A DNA stretch of 64,000 bases from Saccharothrix sp. NRRL B-16348 (GTDB lineage Bacteria; Actinomycetota; Actinomycetes; Mycobacteriales; Pseudonocardiaceae), in assembly GCF_001280085.1 (NCBI RefSeq), contig NZ_LGED01000013.1, positions 1-64,000 on the forward strand, read 5' to 3'. The notes beneath the pieces are model-generated. The model was not told the origin of the DNA. It saw only the letters and a program-made list of their open reading frames with translations, and ran no database searches. Shown here piece by piece: positions 52,205 to 60,289 of this stretch. How positions within the stretch are numbered: the stretch's first letter is position 1; each line of letters begins with the position of its first letter. A program made the position numbers and the translations under genes.

Positions 52205-54375
52205 GGGCGCTCCTCCCGAACGAGGTGCAGCAGCAGTGCCTGCTCGGGGTGCAGCGGCGGGACCTGGACGCCCACCTCCGCCAGTTCCCGCCCGGACAGG
52301 CGGACGCCGGTCGCCAGCCACGGGACCGGGGTCAAGGCCGTGGACGGTGGCACGGCGGCGGGTTCGGCGAGCCCGACGGCGAACCGGCCGTCGGGCGGCA
52401 GGCCGGGCAGCGTCACCCGTCCCGCCGAGGTGGTCGTCCCGGCGGCCGTCGCGACCACGGCGAACAGCGCCTGCCGCTCGTCGTCGGACACCACGCCGTG
52501 GACCAGGATCGCCGGGTCCGGCGAGTCCGCGCGCACCACCCGGCCGCGGTGCAGCCAGCCGCGGACCCGCCGGTAGAACCCGACCCAGCGGGCCAGCGCG
52601 GCCAGCTCCGCAGGCTCCGCCGCGGCGAGGTCCCACTCGATGCCCAGGTGGCCGAACAGGGCGGTGGTCGCGCGGAAGTCCAGGTCGTGCCTGCGCCCCG
52701 TGGTGTGCGACCGGGCGGCGCCGATGTGCGAGCCGATCAGCTCCGGTGGCAGCAGCAGGCCCGTCCAGCGCTGGATGCCCTGCCGCTCCAGCGCGTCGAT
52801 GCAGTCGCTGGCCCACACCCGGTCGGTGTGCTCCAGGATGCCCAGGTCGACCCGCGACCCGCCGGAGGAGCAGGACTCGACCTCCAGCACGGGGTGGCGG
52901 CGGCGCAATTCGTCGAGCAGGCCGTAGATCGCCAGCGTCTGGGCGTGCACGGCGGCACGACCGGTGCGCGAGTCGCCCGCGTCGACCAGGTCGCGGTTGT
53001 GGTCCCACTTGAGGTAGGCGATCCGGTACTCGGTCACCAGGGCGTCCAGGCGCTCCAAGAGGTGGTCCCGCACGTCGGCGCGGGTCAGGTCGAGCACGTA
53101 CTGCCCGCGCACCAGCGGCGGGCGGCGACCGCCGGTGGACAGCACCCAGTCCGGGTGCGCCCGCAGCAGGTCGGAGTCGGCGCTGACCATCTCCGGCTCC
53201 ACCCACAGGCCGAAGTCCAGGCCCAGCGAGCGGACGTGGTCGACCAGCGGGTGCAGGCCGTCGGGCCAGACCCGCTCGTCGACGTGCCAGTCGCCCAGCC
53301 CGGTGGTGTCGTCGCGCCGGTTGCGGAACCAGCCGTCGTCCAGCACGAACAGCTCCGCGCCCACCTCCGCGCCCAGGTCGGCCAGGGTGCGCAGCCGGTC
53401 GAGGTCGTGGTCGAAGTACACCGCTTCCCAGGTGTTGAGCACCACGCGCCGCGGCCGTGTCGGGTGGTGCGGCCTCGACCGCAGGTGGCGGTGGAAGCGG
53501 GCCGACAGCTCGTCCAGGCCGTCGCCGCAGGAGCCGAACACCTCGGGGGTCGAGTAGGTCTCCCCCGGCTCCAGCCGCACCTCGCCCTCCAGCAGCAGCT
53601 CGCCGCCGCCGATCACGGCGTCACCGGTGGGCACCCGCTCGGCGTAGGTGCGGTGGTTGCCGCTCCAGGCGACGTGCACGCCCCACACCTGCCCGCGGCG
53701 GAACCCGAAACCGCTCTCCCCCGCGACGAGGACGAGCGTGGCGTCCGAACCGGTCCGACCTCGCCGGCTGTCCCGCACGTGCGCCTGCACGCCGAACGGC
53801 CTGCGCTGCGGCGTGCGTTCCCGGCCCCAACGCCCGGTGAGGTCGAGCAACTCCGTGGCACGCGGGGGCAGCGGCAGGGCCAGCACGAGCCCGTCGAGGG
53901 TGTACACCGAGTCACCGGTGTTGCGCACGGTGGCACGCAGGCGCACCAGCCCCGCGGGCGTCAGGCCCATCTCCAGGTCCAGGGCGAGACCGGCCTCCGC
54001 GTCGGACGCCTGGACCAGGCACGAACCACCGTCTTCGACGATCCGTTCGACGGTGAACAGCGGCGACCAGTCGCGGCCGTCCCGGTGCCCGCGCAGACCG
54101 GGCAGCCCCGGCCAGGCGGTCGCGTGCGCGGGCACCACCGCCACGGCGCTCGGGACCTCGGTCGCGTTCGGCACCACCGCCGGCACGCTCGCCGCCGCCA
54201 CCGCGCCCAGCGAGGCGTCGAGGCCGAGGTCGGCGCCCCAGTGCAGGACCTGCGGCAGCCTGGAGTCCTTGCAGTGCAGCACCAAGCTCACGCCGTCGGC
54301 TCGCAAGTGGACGATGCGGTCGACGGCGCCGACGTCGTCGACGTCCGGTGCGGTGGCCGGTGGAGCGGTGGACAC
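52201..54375 (-). CDS. GH36 alpha-galactosidase
   Basis: A 724-aa intracellular alpha-galactosidase. The nucleophile Asp lies in AYLKWDHNRDLVD and the acid/base Asp in RVWASDCIDALE; LFVLDDGWF and ESCSSGGSRVDLG are also typical GH36. GTG at 54375 is chosen because GGAGG lies 5 nt upstream; the longer open frame to 54507 translates the operator repeats and is not credible. No signal peptide, so it acts on imported galactosides. First gene of the operon. Confidence 0.93.
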   Translation of the reverse strand: MSTAPPATAPDVDDVGAVDRIVHLRADGVSLVLHCKDSRLPQVLHWGADLGLDASLGAVAAASVPAVVPNATEVPSAVAVVPAHATAWPGLPGLRGHRDGRDWSPLFTVERIVEDGGSCLVQASDAEAGLALDLEMGLTPAGLVRLRATVRNTGDSVYTLDGLVLALPLPPRATELLDLTGRWGRERTPQRRPFGVQAHVRDSRRGRTGSDATLVLVAGESGFGFRRGQVWGVHVAWSGNHRTYAERVPTGDAVIGGGELLLEGEVRLEPGETYSTPEVFGSCGDGLDELSARFHRHLRSRPHHPTRPRRVVLNTWEAVYFDHDLDRLRTLADLGAEVGAELFVLDDGWFRNRRDDTTGLGDWHVDERVWPDGLHPLVDHVRSLGLDFGLWVEPEMVSADSDLLRAHPDWVLSTGGRRPPLVRGQYVLDLTRADVRDHLLERLDALVTEYRIAYLKWDHNRDLVDAGDSRTGRAAVHAQTLAIYGLLDELRRRHPVLEVESCSSGGSRVDLGILEHTDRVWASDCIDALERQGIQRWTGLLLPPELIGSHIGAARSHTTGRRHDLDFRATTALFGHLGIEWDLAAAEPAELAALARWVGFYRRVRGWLHRGRVVRADSPDPAILVHGVVSDDERQALFAVVATAAGTTTSAGRVTLPGLPPDGRFAVGLAEPAAVPPSTALTPVPWLATGVRLSGRELAEVGVQVPPLHPEQALLLHLVREERP

Positions 54376-54403
54376 GCAACCTCCAAGCGATGCAGCACTC
54401 GTC

Positions 54404-54420
54404 ACATTGAACGTTCCATG
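54404..54420. promoter_or_regulatory. Operator copy 1 (LacI-type)
   Basis: ACATTGAACGTTCCATG, the first of two identical 17-mers. The core TGAACGTTCCA is a near-palindrome centred on CG, as expected for LacI-family dimers. It continues into GGAACATGT, forming a further overlapping inverted repeat. Placed 29 bp upstream of the alpha-galactosidase start. Confidence 0.8.
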
Positions 54421-54475
54421 GAACATGTCAGGGCGATCGGGGCGGGTCAACGGCGTCGGCGGTAACGAATCCGCA

Positions 54476-54492
54476 ACATTGAACGTTCCATG
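54476..54492. promoter_or_regulatory. Operator copy 2 (LacI-type)
   Basis: The second identical 17-mer, 72 bp from the first and 21 bp before the lacI-like start. Spacing of about seven helical turns puts both on one DNA face, favouring cooperative binding or a short loop, and autoregulation of the regulator. Confidence 0.8.
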
Positions 54493-54512
54493 CATCCGGT
54501 CGGTCACCCAGG

Positions 54513-55574
54513 GTGAATGATGATCCGGTGCGAGGAAGTGGACCGGCGCCCCGTGCCGGCGCGGACCGGGGACGACGGCGCGTCGGCATCGTGGACGTCG
54601 CCGCCGCCGCGGGCGTGTCGAGGCAGACCGTGTCCAACGTCCTCAACGGCCGCGACGAGTACTACTCCGCCGCGACCCACGAGAAGGTCACCAGTGCCAT
54701 GCGGGCGCTGGGCTACCAGCCCAACCGCGCCGCGCAGACCTTGCGCTCACGCCGCACGATGCAGATCGGCTACCACATCTTCGGCGAGCAGCTGGACCGG
54801 GCGCAGGGCTTCACCCTGCACTTCCTGCTGGCCCTGGTGAAGGCCGGCTCCGACGTCGACCACCAGGTGCTCGTCTTCACCCACCACCGCGACGACCCAC
54901 TCGGCGTGTTCAAGGACCTCGTCGCGCGGCACGCCGTGGACGCGGTGATCCTGTCCGAGTCCAGTGTGGACGACGAGCGGGCCCGCTTCCTGGCCGACAG
55001 CACCATCCCGTTCGCCTCCTTCGGCCGCCTGTCCCCCGACCTGCCGCAGCACTGGGTGGACGTCGACAACGTGGCGGGGATGCGCGAGGTGGTGGACGTG
55101 CTCGTCGCCGAGGGCCACCAGCGGTTCGCCTACCTCGGCACGGACGGTGACCAGTACTGGAAGGCCGAGCGCCAGGACGGCTTCCTCCAGCGCCTGTCCC
55201 ACCACGGCCTCCGCCTGCCGAAGGCGTCGCTCTTCCGCGGTTCCGACCAGGACGTGCGCCGCCGCGCGCACCGACTGCTCACCGGCAAGAACCCGCCCAG
55301 CGCCATCGTGACGGGCAGCGACGCCGTCGCCGCGGTCGTGCTCAGCGTCGCGCAGTCCCTGGGCCTTCGGGTCGGCTCCGACGTGGCGATCACCGGCTTC
55401 GACGGCGGCGCGGTCGGCCTGGTGACCGAGCCGATCCTCACCAGCGCCCGCATCCCGGTCGAGCGCATCTCCCGCGAACTGGTCGCCCGCTGCCTGCGCC
55501 AGGTCGAGCACGGCCACGACGACGAACCGGGCCTCCTCCTGCCCACCGAACTGGTGCGCGGCGGCAGCGCCTGA
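54513..55574 (+). CDS. LacI-family transcriptional regulator of the galactoside operon
   Basis: A 353-aa LacI-type repressor. After a 23-residue extension, the HTH is VGIVDVAAAAGVSRQTVSNV followed by hinge helix NRAAQTLRSRR. The effector domain has the periplasmic-binding-protein fold to the end (VAITGFDGGAVGLVTEPILT). GTG at 54513. Divergent from the alpha-galactosidase across the two 17-bp operators; probable ligand is a galactoside or its product. Confidence 0.93.
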   Translation: MNDDPVRGSGPAPRAGADRGRRRVGIVDVAAAAGVSRQTVSNVLNGRDEYYSAATHEKVTSAMRALGYQPNRAAQTLRSRRTMQIGYHIFGEQLDRAQGFTLHFLLALVKAGSDVDHQVLVFTHHRDDPLGVFKDLVARHAVDAVILSESSVDDERARFLADSTIPFASFGRLSPDLPQHWVDVDNVAGMREVVDVLVAEGHQRFAYLGTDGDQYWKAERQDGFLQRLSHHGLRLPKASLFRGSDQDVRRRAHRLLTGKNPPSAIVTGSDAVAAVVLSVAQSLGLRVGSDVAITGFDGGAVGLVTEPILTSARIPVERISRELVARCLRQVEHGHDDEPGLLLPTELVRGGSA

Positions 55575-55734
55575 CCGGGCGCACGACGAACAGCCGCATG
55601 CGACAGCGGCCGCGGTGCAGAACACCTCCCGCAACGCGGGCGCGACCTCGCCAACGCCGGCAACGGCCGGGAGAACCAGGGGAACCGACGGTGCGCCGCA
55701 CGGCCGACAAGCCGGCGGCGCACCGCACTCGTGC

Positions 55735-56862
55735 CTACGAGCGGAACCGGTCGGTCCCCGCCGTCGACGGCGTCACGCCGCAGTTCGGGCGGTACACCAT
55801 GCGGTTGGCGCAGCTCGCCAGGTTCCAGTTCGTCGCGAGGAACGACCCGGCGGACGGGTTCGGGTGGAAGTAGTCGTTGACGTTGCAGTCCCAGTAGTAG
55901 TCCAGGTTGCCGTTCGGGGACGGGCACACGTTCGACCGGTAGTTGCCCGAGCGCGGGCCGCCGTCCTTGTAGCACATGACGTCGGCGTCGTCGTTGCAGT
56001 GACCGGCGCCCGAGGTGTTGGGCGTGTTCGGGAGGACGGCGCCCATCGAGTGCCCCTGCTCGTGCAGCATGTAGGTGAAGGGGCACCGCCCGTAGACCAC
56101 CGCGATGCCGGGCGCGTTGTTCACGCCGTTCTCCACGCCGGGCCGGGTGTCGCCGCTCCCGTAGGCGACGCCGCCGCCGCAACCGCCGTCTCCCCAGTAC
56201 ACGACGTTGTCCTGACCGGTGATCCGCTGGCCCTGGCGCCCGACCTCCTGGTCGATGGCGCCGATGGCGCTGTTGTTGTGGCTGCTGCGCAGGACGCGGA
56301 CGGCGGGCTGGCCCGTGGAGTCGCACGCGACGCGCAGCGACAGGTCCCCGCCGTACTCCGCGGCGCGGTTCGACACCATGGCGTTGGACTGGATGAAGTG
56401 CTGCCTGATCAGCGGGACCATCGTCGCCGAGGCGTCGGGCGCGCCGGCGGGGATCAGGTAGACGAGCTGGATCCGGTACGAGTCCGGAGCGCAGTGGTGC
56501 GCACGCGCGGCCAGCGGCGTGATCGCCGACGACGTCACCGCGTCCCGGGCGCCCTTGTCCTGGGGAGTCGGGGTGTCGATGCCGTGGGTCAGCAGGTCGC
56601 CGTTCGCCGTGCGCACCTTGAACAGGCCGTTGCCCAGCGCGCACACGCGGTCGCCCAGTTCCGGCTTGGGTGCGAACTCGTCGGCACGGTGACAACGCCC
56701 TGCGGCCGGCGCCGCGTGCGTGTGCGGAGCCGTGCCGGCGTCGTGAACGTGGTGGGCGGCGATCGGAACCGGGGTGCTCGCGGCAGCCGCGCCGGGTAAT
56801 GCCAGGACGGACGCGATGACCGCGCCGGACGCGATCGTGGAGAGGAGCTTCTTCACGGGCAC
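55735..56862 (-). CDS. Secreted zinc metalloprotease (HExxH)
   Basis: A 375-aa exported protease-like protein. GTG at 56862 is chosen after GGAGG 5 nt upstream; signal peptide VKKLLSTIASGAVIASVLAL with cleavage near AAAA. The zinc motif is LHEQGHSMGAV, an HExxHxxG metzincin-like pattern lacking a clear third His; Cys-rich C-terminal part (GHCNDDADVMC, SNVCPSPNG, YWDCNVND) suggests disulphides. His-rich pro-region near residues 35-50. No known family assigned with certainty. Confidence 0.78.
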   Translation of the reverse strand: MPVKKLLSTIASGAVIASVLALPGAAAASTPVPIAAHHVHDAGTAPHTHAAPAAGRCHRADEFAPKPELGDRVCALGNGLFKVRTANGDLLTHGIDTPTPQDKGARDAVTSSAITPLAARAHHCAPDSYRIQLVYLIPAGAPDASATMVPLIRQHFIQSNAMVSNRAAEYGGDLSLRVACDSTGQPAVRVLRSSHNNSAIGAIDQEVGRQGQRITGQDNVVYWGDGGCGGGVAYGSGDTRPGVENGVNNAPGIAVVYGRCPFTYMLHEQGHSMGAVLPNTPNTSGAGHCNDDADVMCYKDGGPRSGNYRSNVCPSPNGNLDYYWDCNVNDYFHPNPSAGSFLATNWNLASCANRMVYRPNCGVTPSTAGTDRFRS

Positions 56863-57208
56863 GCGGACCTCCGAGGAATCGGGCAGGGTGGTGCCGGCCG
56901 AAGCCGGATGGCGACGGCCGGATTCGGCGGCGGTCGAGCAGTGCGACGGCGGCGAGGCGAGCATCGTCCGAACAGGACGCGGTGACCCGCCGACCGGCCG
57001 GACGACCGGTGGCGGGTGCGCCACTCAGCACTGTGGCAGCCGAAAAACATTTCGGCAATGCCGTCGAATTGATTCCACAGTGGATGCCCACCGGGACCGG
57101 ATGACCGACCCGCCGGTGGAGGCTCGTGCCACGACCGAACGGCCGAGCGGTGGAAGTACAGGGCACCGTTCAGCTTGAGCACCGGTTGCCCACGGTCGGT
57201 AGGCGTTC
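56863..57208. other. 346-bp gap between protease and YcaO genes
   Basis: Both flanking genes read on the minus strand. The region around 57040-57090 is AT-richer and may hold the protease promoter. One weak minus frame with scattered Cys/Ser (GTG at 57166) has no ribosome-binding site and was not accepted as a precursor gene. Confidence 0.4.
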
Positions 57209-58540
57209 CTACGGGTACGGGTGGATGGCCGAGTCGCGGTAGCCGCCGTAGTCCAGGTAGCGCCGGTGCAGCCGCGCGGGCGCGCCGGGCAGGCTCAGCG
57301 GGAGCAGGTCGGGAGACCACACGCGCGGGACGTGGAAGCCGAGGTGGCGGACGTCCGGTGTGGTCAGGTCCCCGTACAGGAGCCGTTTGCCGGTCGAGCG
57401 GAACGCGGTCAGGTACCGGTGCACGAGGGTGCGCGGATCGGCTGTGACGTCCGGCGGCAGGTCCGATGCCGACGCGGTGTCGCAGTCGGCGAAGCGCTCC
57501 TCGACGACGCGGGCGTTTTCGGGCTCGGAGTAGTGCGTGACGTTGCCGTTCAGGTCGAGGAACCGGCTGAGCTCGTCGGCGGACGGCGCGGTCTCGTCCG
57601 ACGGTGGGAACGGGCCGGCGCTGAACAGGGTGATCAGCGCGGTGCCCTCCAGGAGCGCCTTGTACATGGCGGTGGTGAGGGCGGTGCCCGTGCCCAGACC
57701 GACGCTGATCGCCGGGCCGCCCACCGCCGCCGCCCGGAGCAGGCACGCCACGGTGAAGCCGGGCAGGTCGGGGCTGGGCAGCAGGTGGAACTCGGGACGC
57801 GGTCCCCTGGAGTCCCAGTGCCGGTCGACCAGGTCCGCCAATGCCTGGGTGCGCTGGTCGAGGTCGATGCGCACGCTGCGGGTGGCGGTGTGCCAGTGGC
57901 CCATCGTCGCGTCGAGCTGGACCAGTTCCTGGATGGCGTTCAGCAGCGCCGTTCCGGGATCGGTGTGCGCGGCGGTGCCCGTGGACACCGCCGGGTGCGA
58001 CCACGGCTCGCCCTCGCGCGGCCGGTAGCCGACCACGGTCGACTGTGCGGGCACGAACACGTCCTCGCCGCCGGTCAGCGCGGTCATCCGCCACCAGCCC
58101 AGGGTCGCGGCGGGATCGGGCCGCTCGAACGGGAAGCCGTCGCCGGCGAACTGGTCGTCGTCGAACAGGTCGTCCGGGGTCAGCGCCGGACCGGGCGGAT
58201 CGGCGCTCGGCGCGAACGCGAACCGGTGGTGGACCGCGAACGCGTAGTGCGCGTACCGCTCGATCGACTCGGCCAGGCTGCGGATCACCGCGTCGGTCGC
58301 GTCGAGGCTCGCCGCGCCGATGTGGTGGGCGCCGGGCCCGGCGGGCGCGCCGCCGACCAGGTGGTGCACGCCGGCCAGGTCGCACGTCGTGAGGACCACC
58401 CGCGTGCCGCCCCGCCCGCGGGCGTAGAAGCCGACGCCGGGCACCAGACCGGTGAGAGGGCTGACCACCCGCCGCGCCAACGCCTCGACGGCCGCCCGCC
58501 TGCTGCCGCCGCGGTGCCTCGGTCGCAGGTCACCGCGCAT
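57209..58540 (-). CDS. YcaO-family azoline-forming cyclodehydratase (TOMM)
   Basis: A 443-aa YcaO protein that would activate peptide amides with ATP to turn Cys/Ser/Thr into azolines. ATP-site segments: IRSLAESIERYAHYAF and NAIQELVQLDATMG, plus ALLEGTALI. It ends in a short Pro-rich tail, HPYP, in keeping with the Pro-rich C-terminus of azoline-forming YcaOs. It overlaps the leader-binding partner gene by 11 bp, so the two enzymes are made together. No flavin dehydrogenase (SagB-like) is adjacent, so azolines might stay unoxidised or be oxidised by a distant enzyme. Confidence 0.9.
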   Translation of the reverse strand: MRGDLRPRHRGGSRRAAVEALARRVVSPLTGLVPGVGFYARGRGGTRVVLTTCDLAGVHHLVGGAPAGPGAHHIGAASLDATDAVIRSLAESIERYAHYAFAVHHRFAFAPSADPPGPALTPDDLFDDDQFAGDGFPFERPDPAATLGWWRMTALTGGEDVFVPAQSTVVGYRPREGEPWSHPAVSTGTAAHTDPGTALLNAIQELVQLDATMGHWHTATRSVRIDLDQRTQALADLVDRHWDSRGPRPEFHLLPSPDLPGFTVACLLRAAAVGGPAISVGLGTGTALTTAMYKALLEGTALITLFSAGPFPPSDETAPSADELSRFLDLNGNVTHYSEPENARVVEERFADCDTASASDLPPDVTADPRTLVHRYLTAFRSTGKRLLYGDLTTPDVRHLGFHVPRVWSPDLLPLSLPGAPARLHRRYLDYGGYRDSAIHPYP

Positions 58541-59567
58541 CGAGCCACGCCCTCACGTCGAAGCACAGCGAATCGTCCTCGCGCCGGCTGACCGGACCGC
58601 ACGCCGGGCAACCGGGAATCGGCAGCACCTCGTTGACCGTCGTCTCCCACGTGGGCAGGTACAGCCCGAGCACCTTGCCCGCGGTGAACGCCGCGCCGGT
58701 GTGCGCCAGGTTCAGCACGTCCAGCGCCAGGTAGGACGAGAGCAGCGAGGTCAACGCGGGGAGCAGGGGCATCCGCCCACCGGACACCGCGGCCGTCGCG
58801 AGCGCACGCTTGTACCGCAGGTACGAGTCGGCGCCGGTCAGGTTCATCAGCACCCTGGTCTCGAAGCACGCGTAGCACGCCGTCCGACCGGGCAGGAACA
58901 CCGGCCCGACGAGCAGGAACGGTCCGTCGACGGCGCCGTGCACCCACGGCGCGCCCAGGTGCAGGCTCATCTTGTTGAGCACCGCGCAGCGCACCGGGTC
59001 GACCCGCGAGCCCACCCACACCAGCAGCGAGTCCCGCCAGTGCGCGAGGGGCGCCAGCCGCTCCGCCCGCCGCAGCGGGTCCTCGGCCCACGTCGTGTCG
59101 GGGTCGTCGAGCAGGTGCTGCGCGGTCTCGTCGGTGGCGTCGAGCACCGCGAGCTTCGGGTCGCTCGCGACCAGCTGCTGCGCCAGCGGGCCGACCAGGT
59201 CCGGGTCGCCGAGCAGCCGCACGGTCGGCGGCGGACCGGGGTCGCGGTCGCGCAGCACGTGCGCGTGCTCGTCCAGGTAGCGGTCCAGCGCCGACTGCGG
59301 GCCGTCCTCGACCGCGCCCAGTTCGCGCAGCCGGTCGACGACGCCGGCGACCTCGTCGGCCGAGGCGCCGCAGTGGATGGCCAGGTCGGTCTCGGTCGCG
59401 GTGCCGTCCATCGCGGTGATCAGGGAGAGCAGCCGGCCGGCGCCGGAGTCGTCGCTGATCAGGTGGGACGTGGTGTTCCACACCCCGACGCGCAGCTCCA
59501 CCTCGTCGGGGCTGTGCGCCACGACGGTGAACGACCGCTTGATCCGAGGCGCCGTCTTGGACCGCAT
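58530..59567 (-). CDS. TOMM cyclodehydratase partner (RRE / ThiF-like, leader-binding)
   Basis: A 345-aa ocin-ThiF/E1-like protein that binds the precursor leader and presents it to YcaO. The N-terminal part (about 8-90) looks like a RiPP recognition element with winged-helix pattern (RSFTVVAHSPDEVELRVGVW, then LLSLITAMDGTATETDLA). The C-terminal ThiF-like domain has a tetra-Cys zinc site: Cys231/Cys234 (CYAC) and Cys320/Cys323 (CPAC). The start at ATG 59567 is supported by GGAG 8 nt upstream. Confidence 0.88.
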   Translation of the reverse strand: MRSKTAPRIKRSFTVVAHSPDEVELRVGVWNTTSHLISDDSGAGRLLSLITAMDGTATETDLAIHCGASADEVAGVVDRLRELGAVEDGPQSALDRYLDEHAHVLRDRDPGPPPTVRLLGDPDLVGPLAQQLVASDPKLAVLDATDETAQHLLDDPDTTWAEDPLRRAERLAPLAHWRDSLLVWVGSRVDPVRCAVLNKMSLHLGAPWVHGAVDGPFLLVGPVFLPGRTACYACFETRVLMNLTGADSYLRYKRALATAAVSGGRMPLLPALTSLLSSYLALDVLNLAHTGAAFTAGKVLGLYLPTWETTVNEVLPIPGCPACGPVSRREDDSLCFDVRAWLDAR

Positions 59568-59685
59568 GCTTCGCTCCGTGAAGGTCGGACCGAACTGCTG
59601 TTCGTGCAGTTCGTGCTGTTGGTGCTGTTCGTCCTGCTACCGCCGATACCTTCGCCACTCGGTTAGCTGCTCGCAATTAGCTTGA
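59566..59685 (+). CDS. Candidate Cys/Ser-rich precursor peptide, divergent from TOMM genes
   Basis: A 39-codon frame starting MLRSVKVGPN, then the block CCSCSSCCWCCSSC, then a basic YRRYLRH and a second short SVSCSQLA end. Nine Cys and several Ser fall in the way azole-rich cores do (streptolysin S and thiopeptide cores are similarly dense in Cys/Ser). Against it: the leader would be only about 10 residues, its ATG overlaps the opposite start codon of the E1-like gene, no good ribosome-binding site is seen, and the DNA is a 9-bp imperfect repeat (minus strand CACGAACAG units). A longer form from 59377 would be antisense to the E1 gene. Function inferred from position and composition only. Confidence 0.4.
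   Translation: MLRSVKVGPNCCSCSSCCWCCSSCYRRYLRHSVSCSQLA
59590..59636. repeat. Imperfect 9-bp tandem repeat
   Basis: On the minus strand, units like CACGAACAG, CACCAACAG, CACGAACTG, CACGAACAG follow one another just upstream of the E1-like start. On the plus strand it is the source of the Cys/Ser-rich block. It could be a 5'-leader minisatellite rather than a coding repeat. Confidence 0.6.
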
Positions 59686-60014
59686 ACAGCGGGCCGAACG
59701 TACGGCGCTATTCTCCGGAGACGCAATCCGAAATCGACCCAGTCACCCTGAAGAATGAATCCCAGACTACTCACCGCCCGTGTTTCCGGTATTCCCGCAG
59801 AGGGTGACGGTGAACTCGTGGAGGTGATCCGGAAGCGAGTGGCGATGTCCACGGCGCACACGTCGACAGACCGCATCGAGCGAACCGACTTGATGAACAG
59901 GGGAAGCGGCTGGTGGGCCGGCGACCACGCGGCCGCCAGGTGCCGTTGAACCCCGACTCCATCCTCGGCATAAATCCGCCCCGGCACACCCGGATGAGCA
60001 GGCCGTCGCTCAAG
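59686..60014. other. Intergenic region upstream of TOMM pair
   Basis: A 329-bp stretch with AT-richer parts near 59690-59770 (likely promoter for the minus-strand TOMM genes). Short frames here have no ribosome-binding sites or recognisable products. Confidence 0.4.
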
Positions 60015-60263
60015 CTGTTCAACGCTGCCCACGCGGAGCGGCTGCGAGGCCTGTTCGAACGTGGGGTACGTCGAGCGGCGGCGGACGGCGACGGCGCTGG
60101 CGACGCGGTCGATCGACGAGGTCGGCGCGGCACACGGGTTGGACGTGATCGTGTCGCCGACCAACTCGCCGGCCACGGTGAGGATGCGAAGGTGCTGCGC
60201 TTCGCGGCGGCGGTCGACCAGGCGGCGGACGCCCGGCGGCCACCGCGCTACCTGCCGGGCTGA
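60015..60263 (+). pseudogene. Decayed amidase-signature C-terminal remnant
   Basis: Three amidase-like pieces in order but in changing frames. FNAAHAERLRGLFERG from about 60018 (frame 3) resembles the FNRAHA...FGQELFE segment. TATALATRSIDEVGAAHGLD with VIVSPTNSPA (frame 1, to about 60180) resembles the LDA(L/I)VAPTNSPAW segment. FAAAVDQAADARRPPRYLPG before a stop at 60263 (frame 3) matches the A-x-EQA-x-x-ARRPP-x-LP end. Frameshift near 60060 and an internal deletion. The rest of the gene is gone. Confidence 0.65.
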
Positions 60264-60289
60264 GCCGCCGCCGGGACGTCGTCGGCCGG

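Noticed and set aside
54376..54507. N-terminal extension of the alpha-galactosidase to an ATG at 54507
   Set aside because: It would translate both operator copies (repeated HGTFNV) and lacks a ribosome-binding site; GTG 54375 has GGAGG.
57025..57166. Minus-strand frame from GTG 57166 with scattered Cys/Ser as a TOMM precursor
   Set aside because: No ribosome-binding site, runs on into the protease region in another frame, and no dense core block.
59943..60010. Plus-strand text NPPRHTRM resembling a cytochrome P450 segment
   Set aside because: Only a few residues match and nothing P450-like follows; the downstream pieces fit an amidase relic instead.
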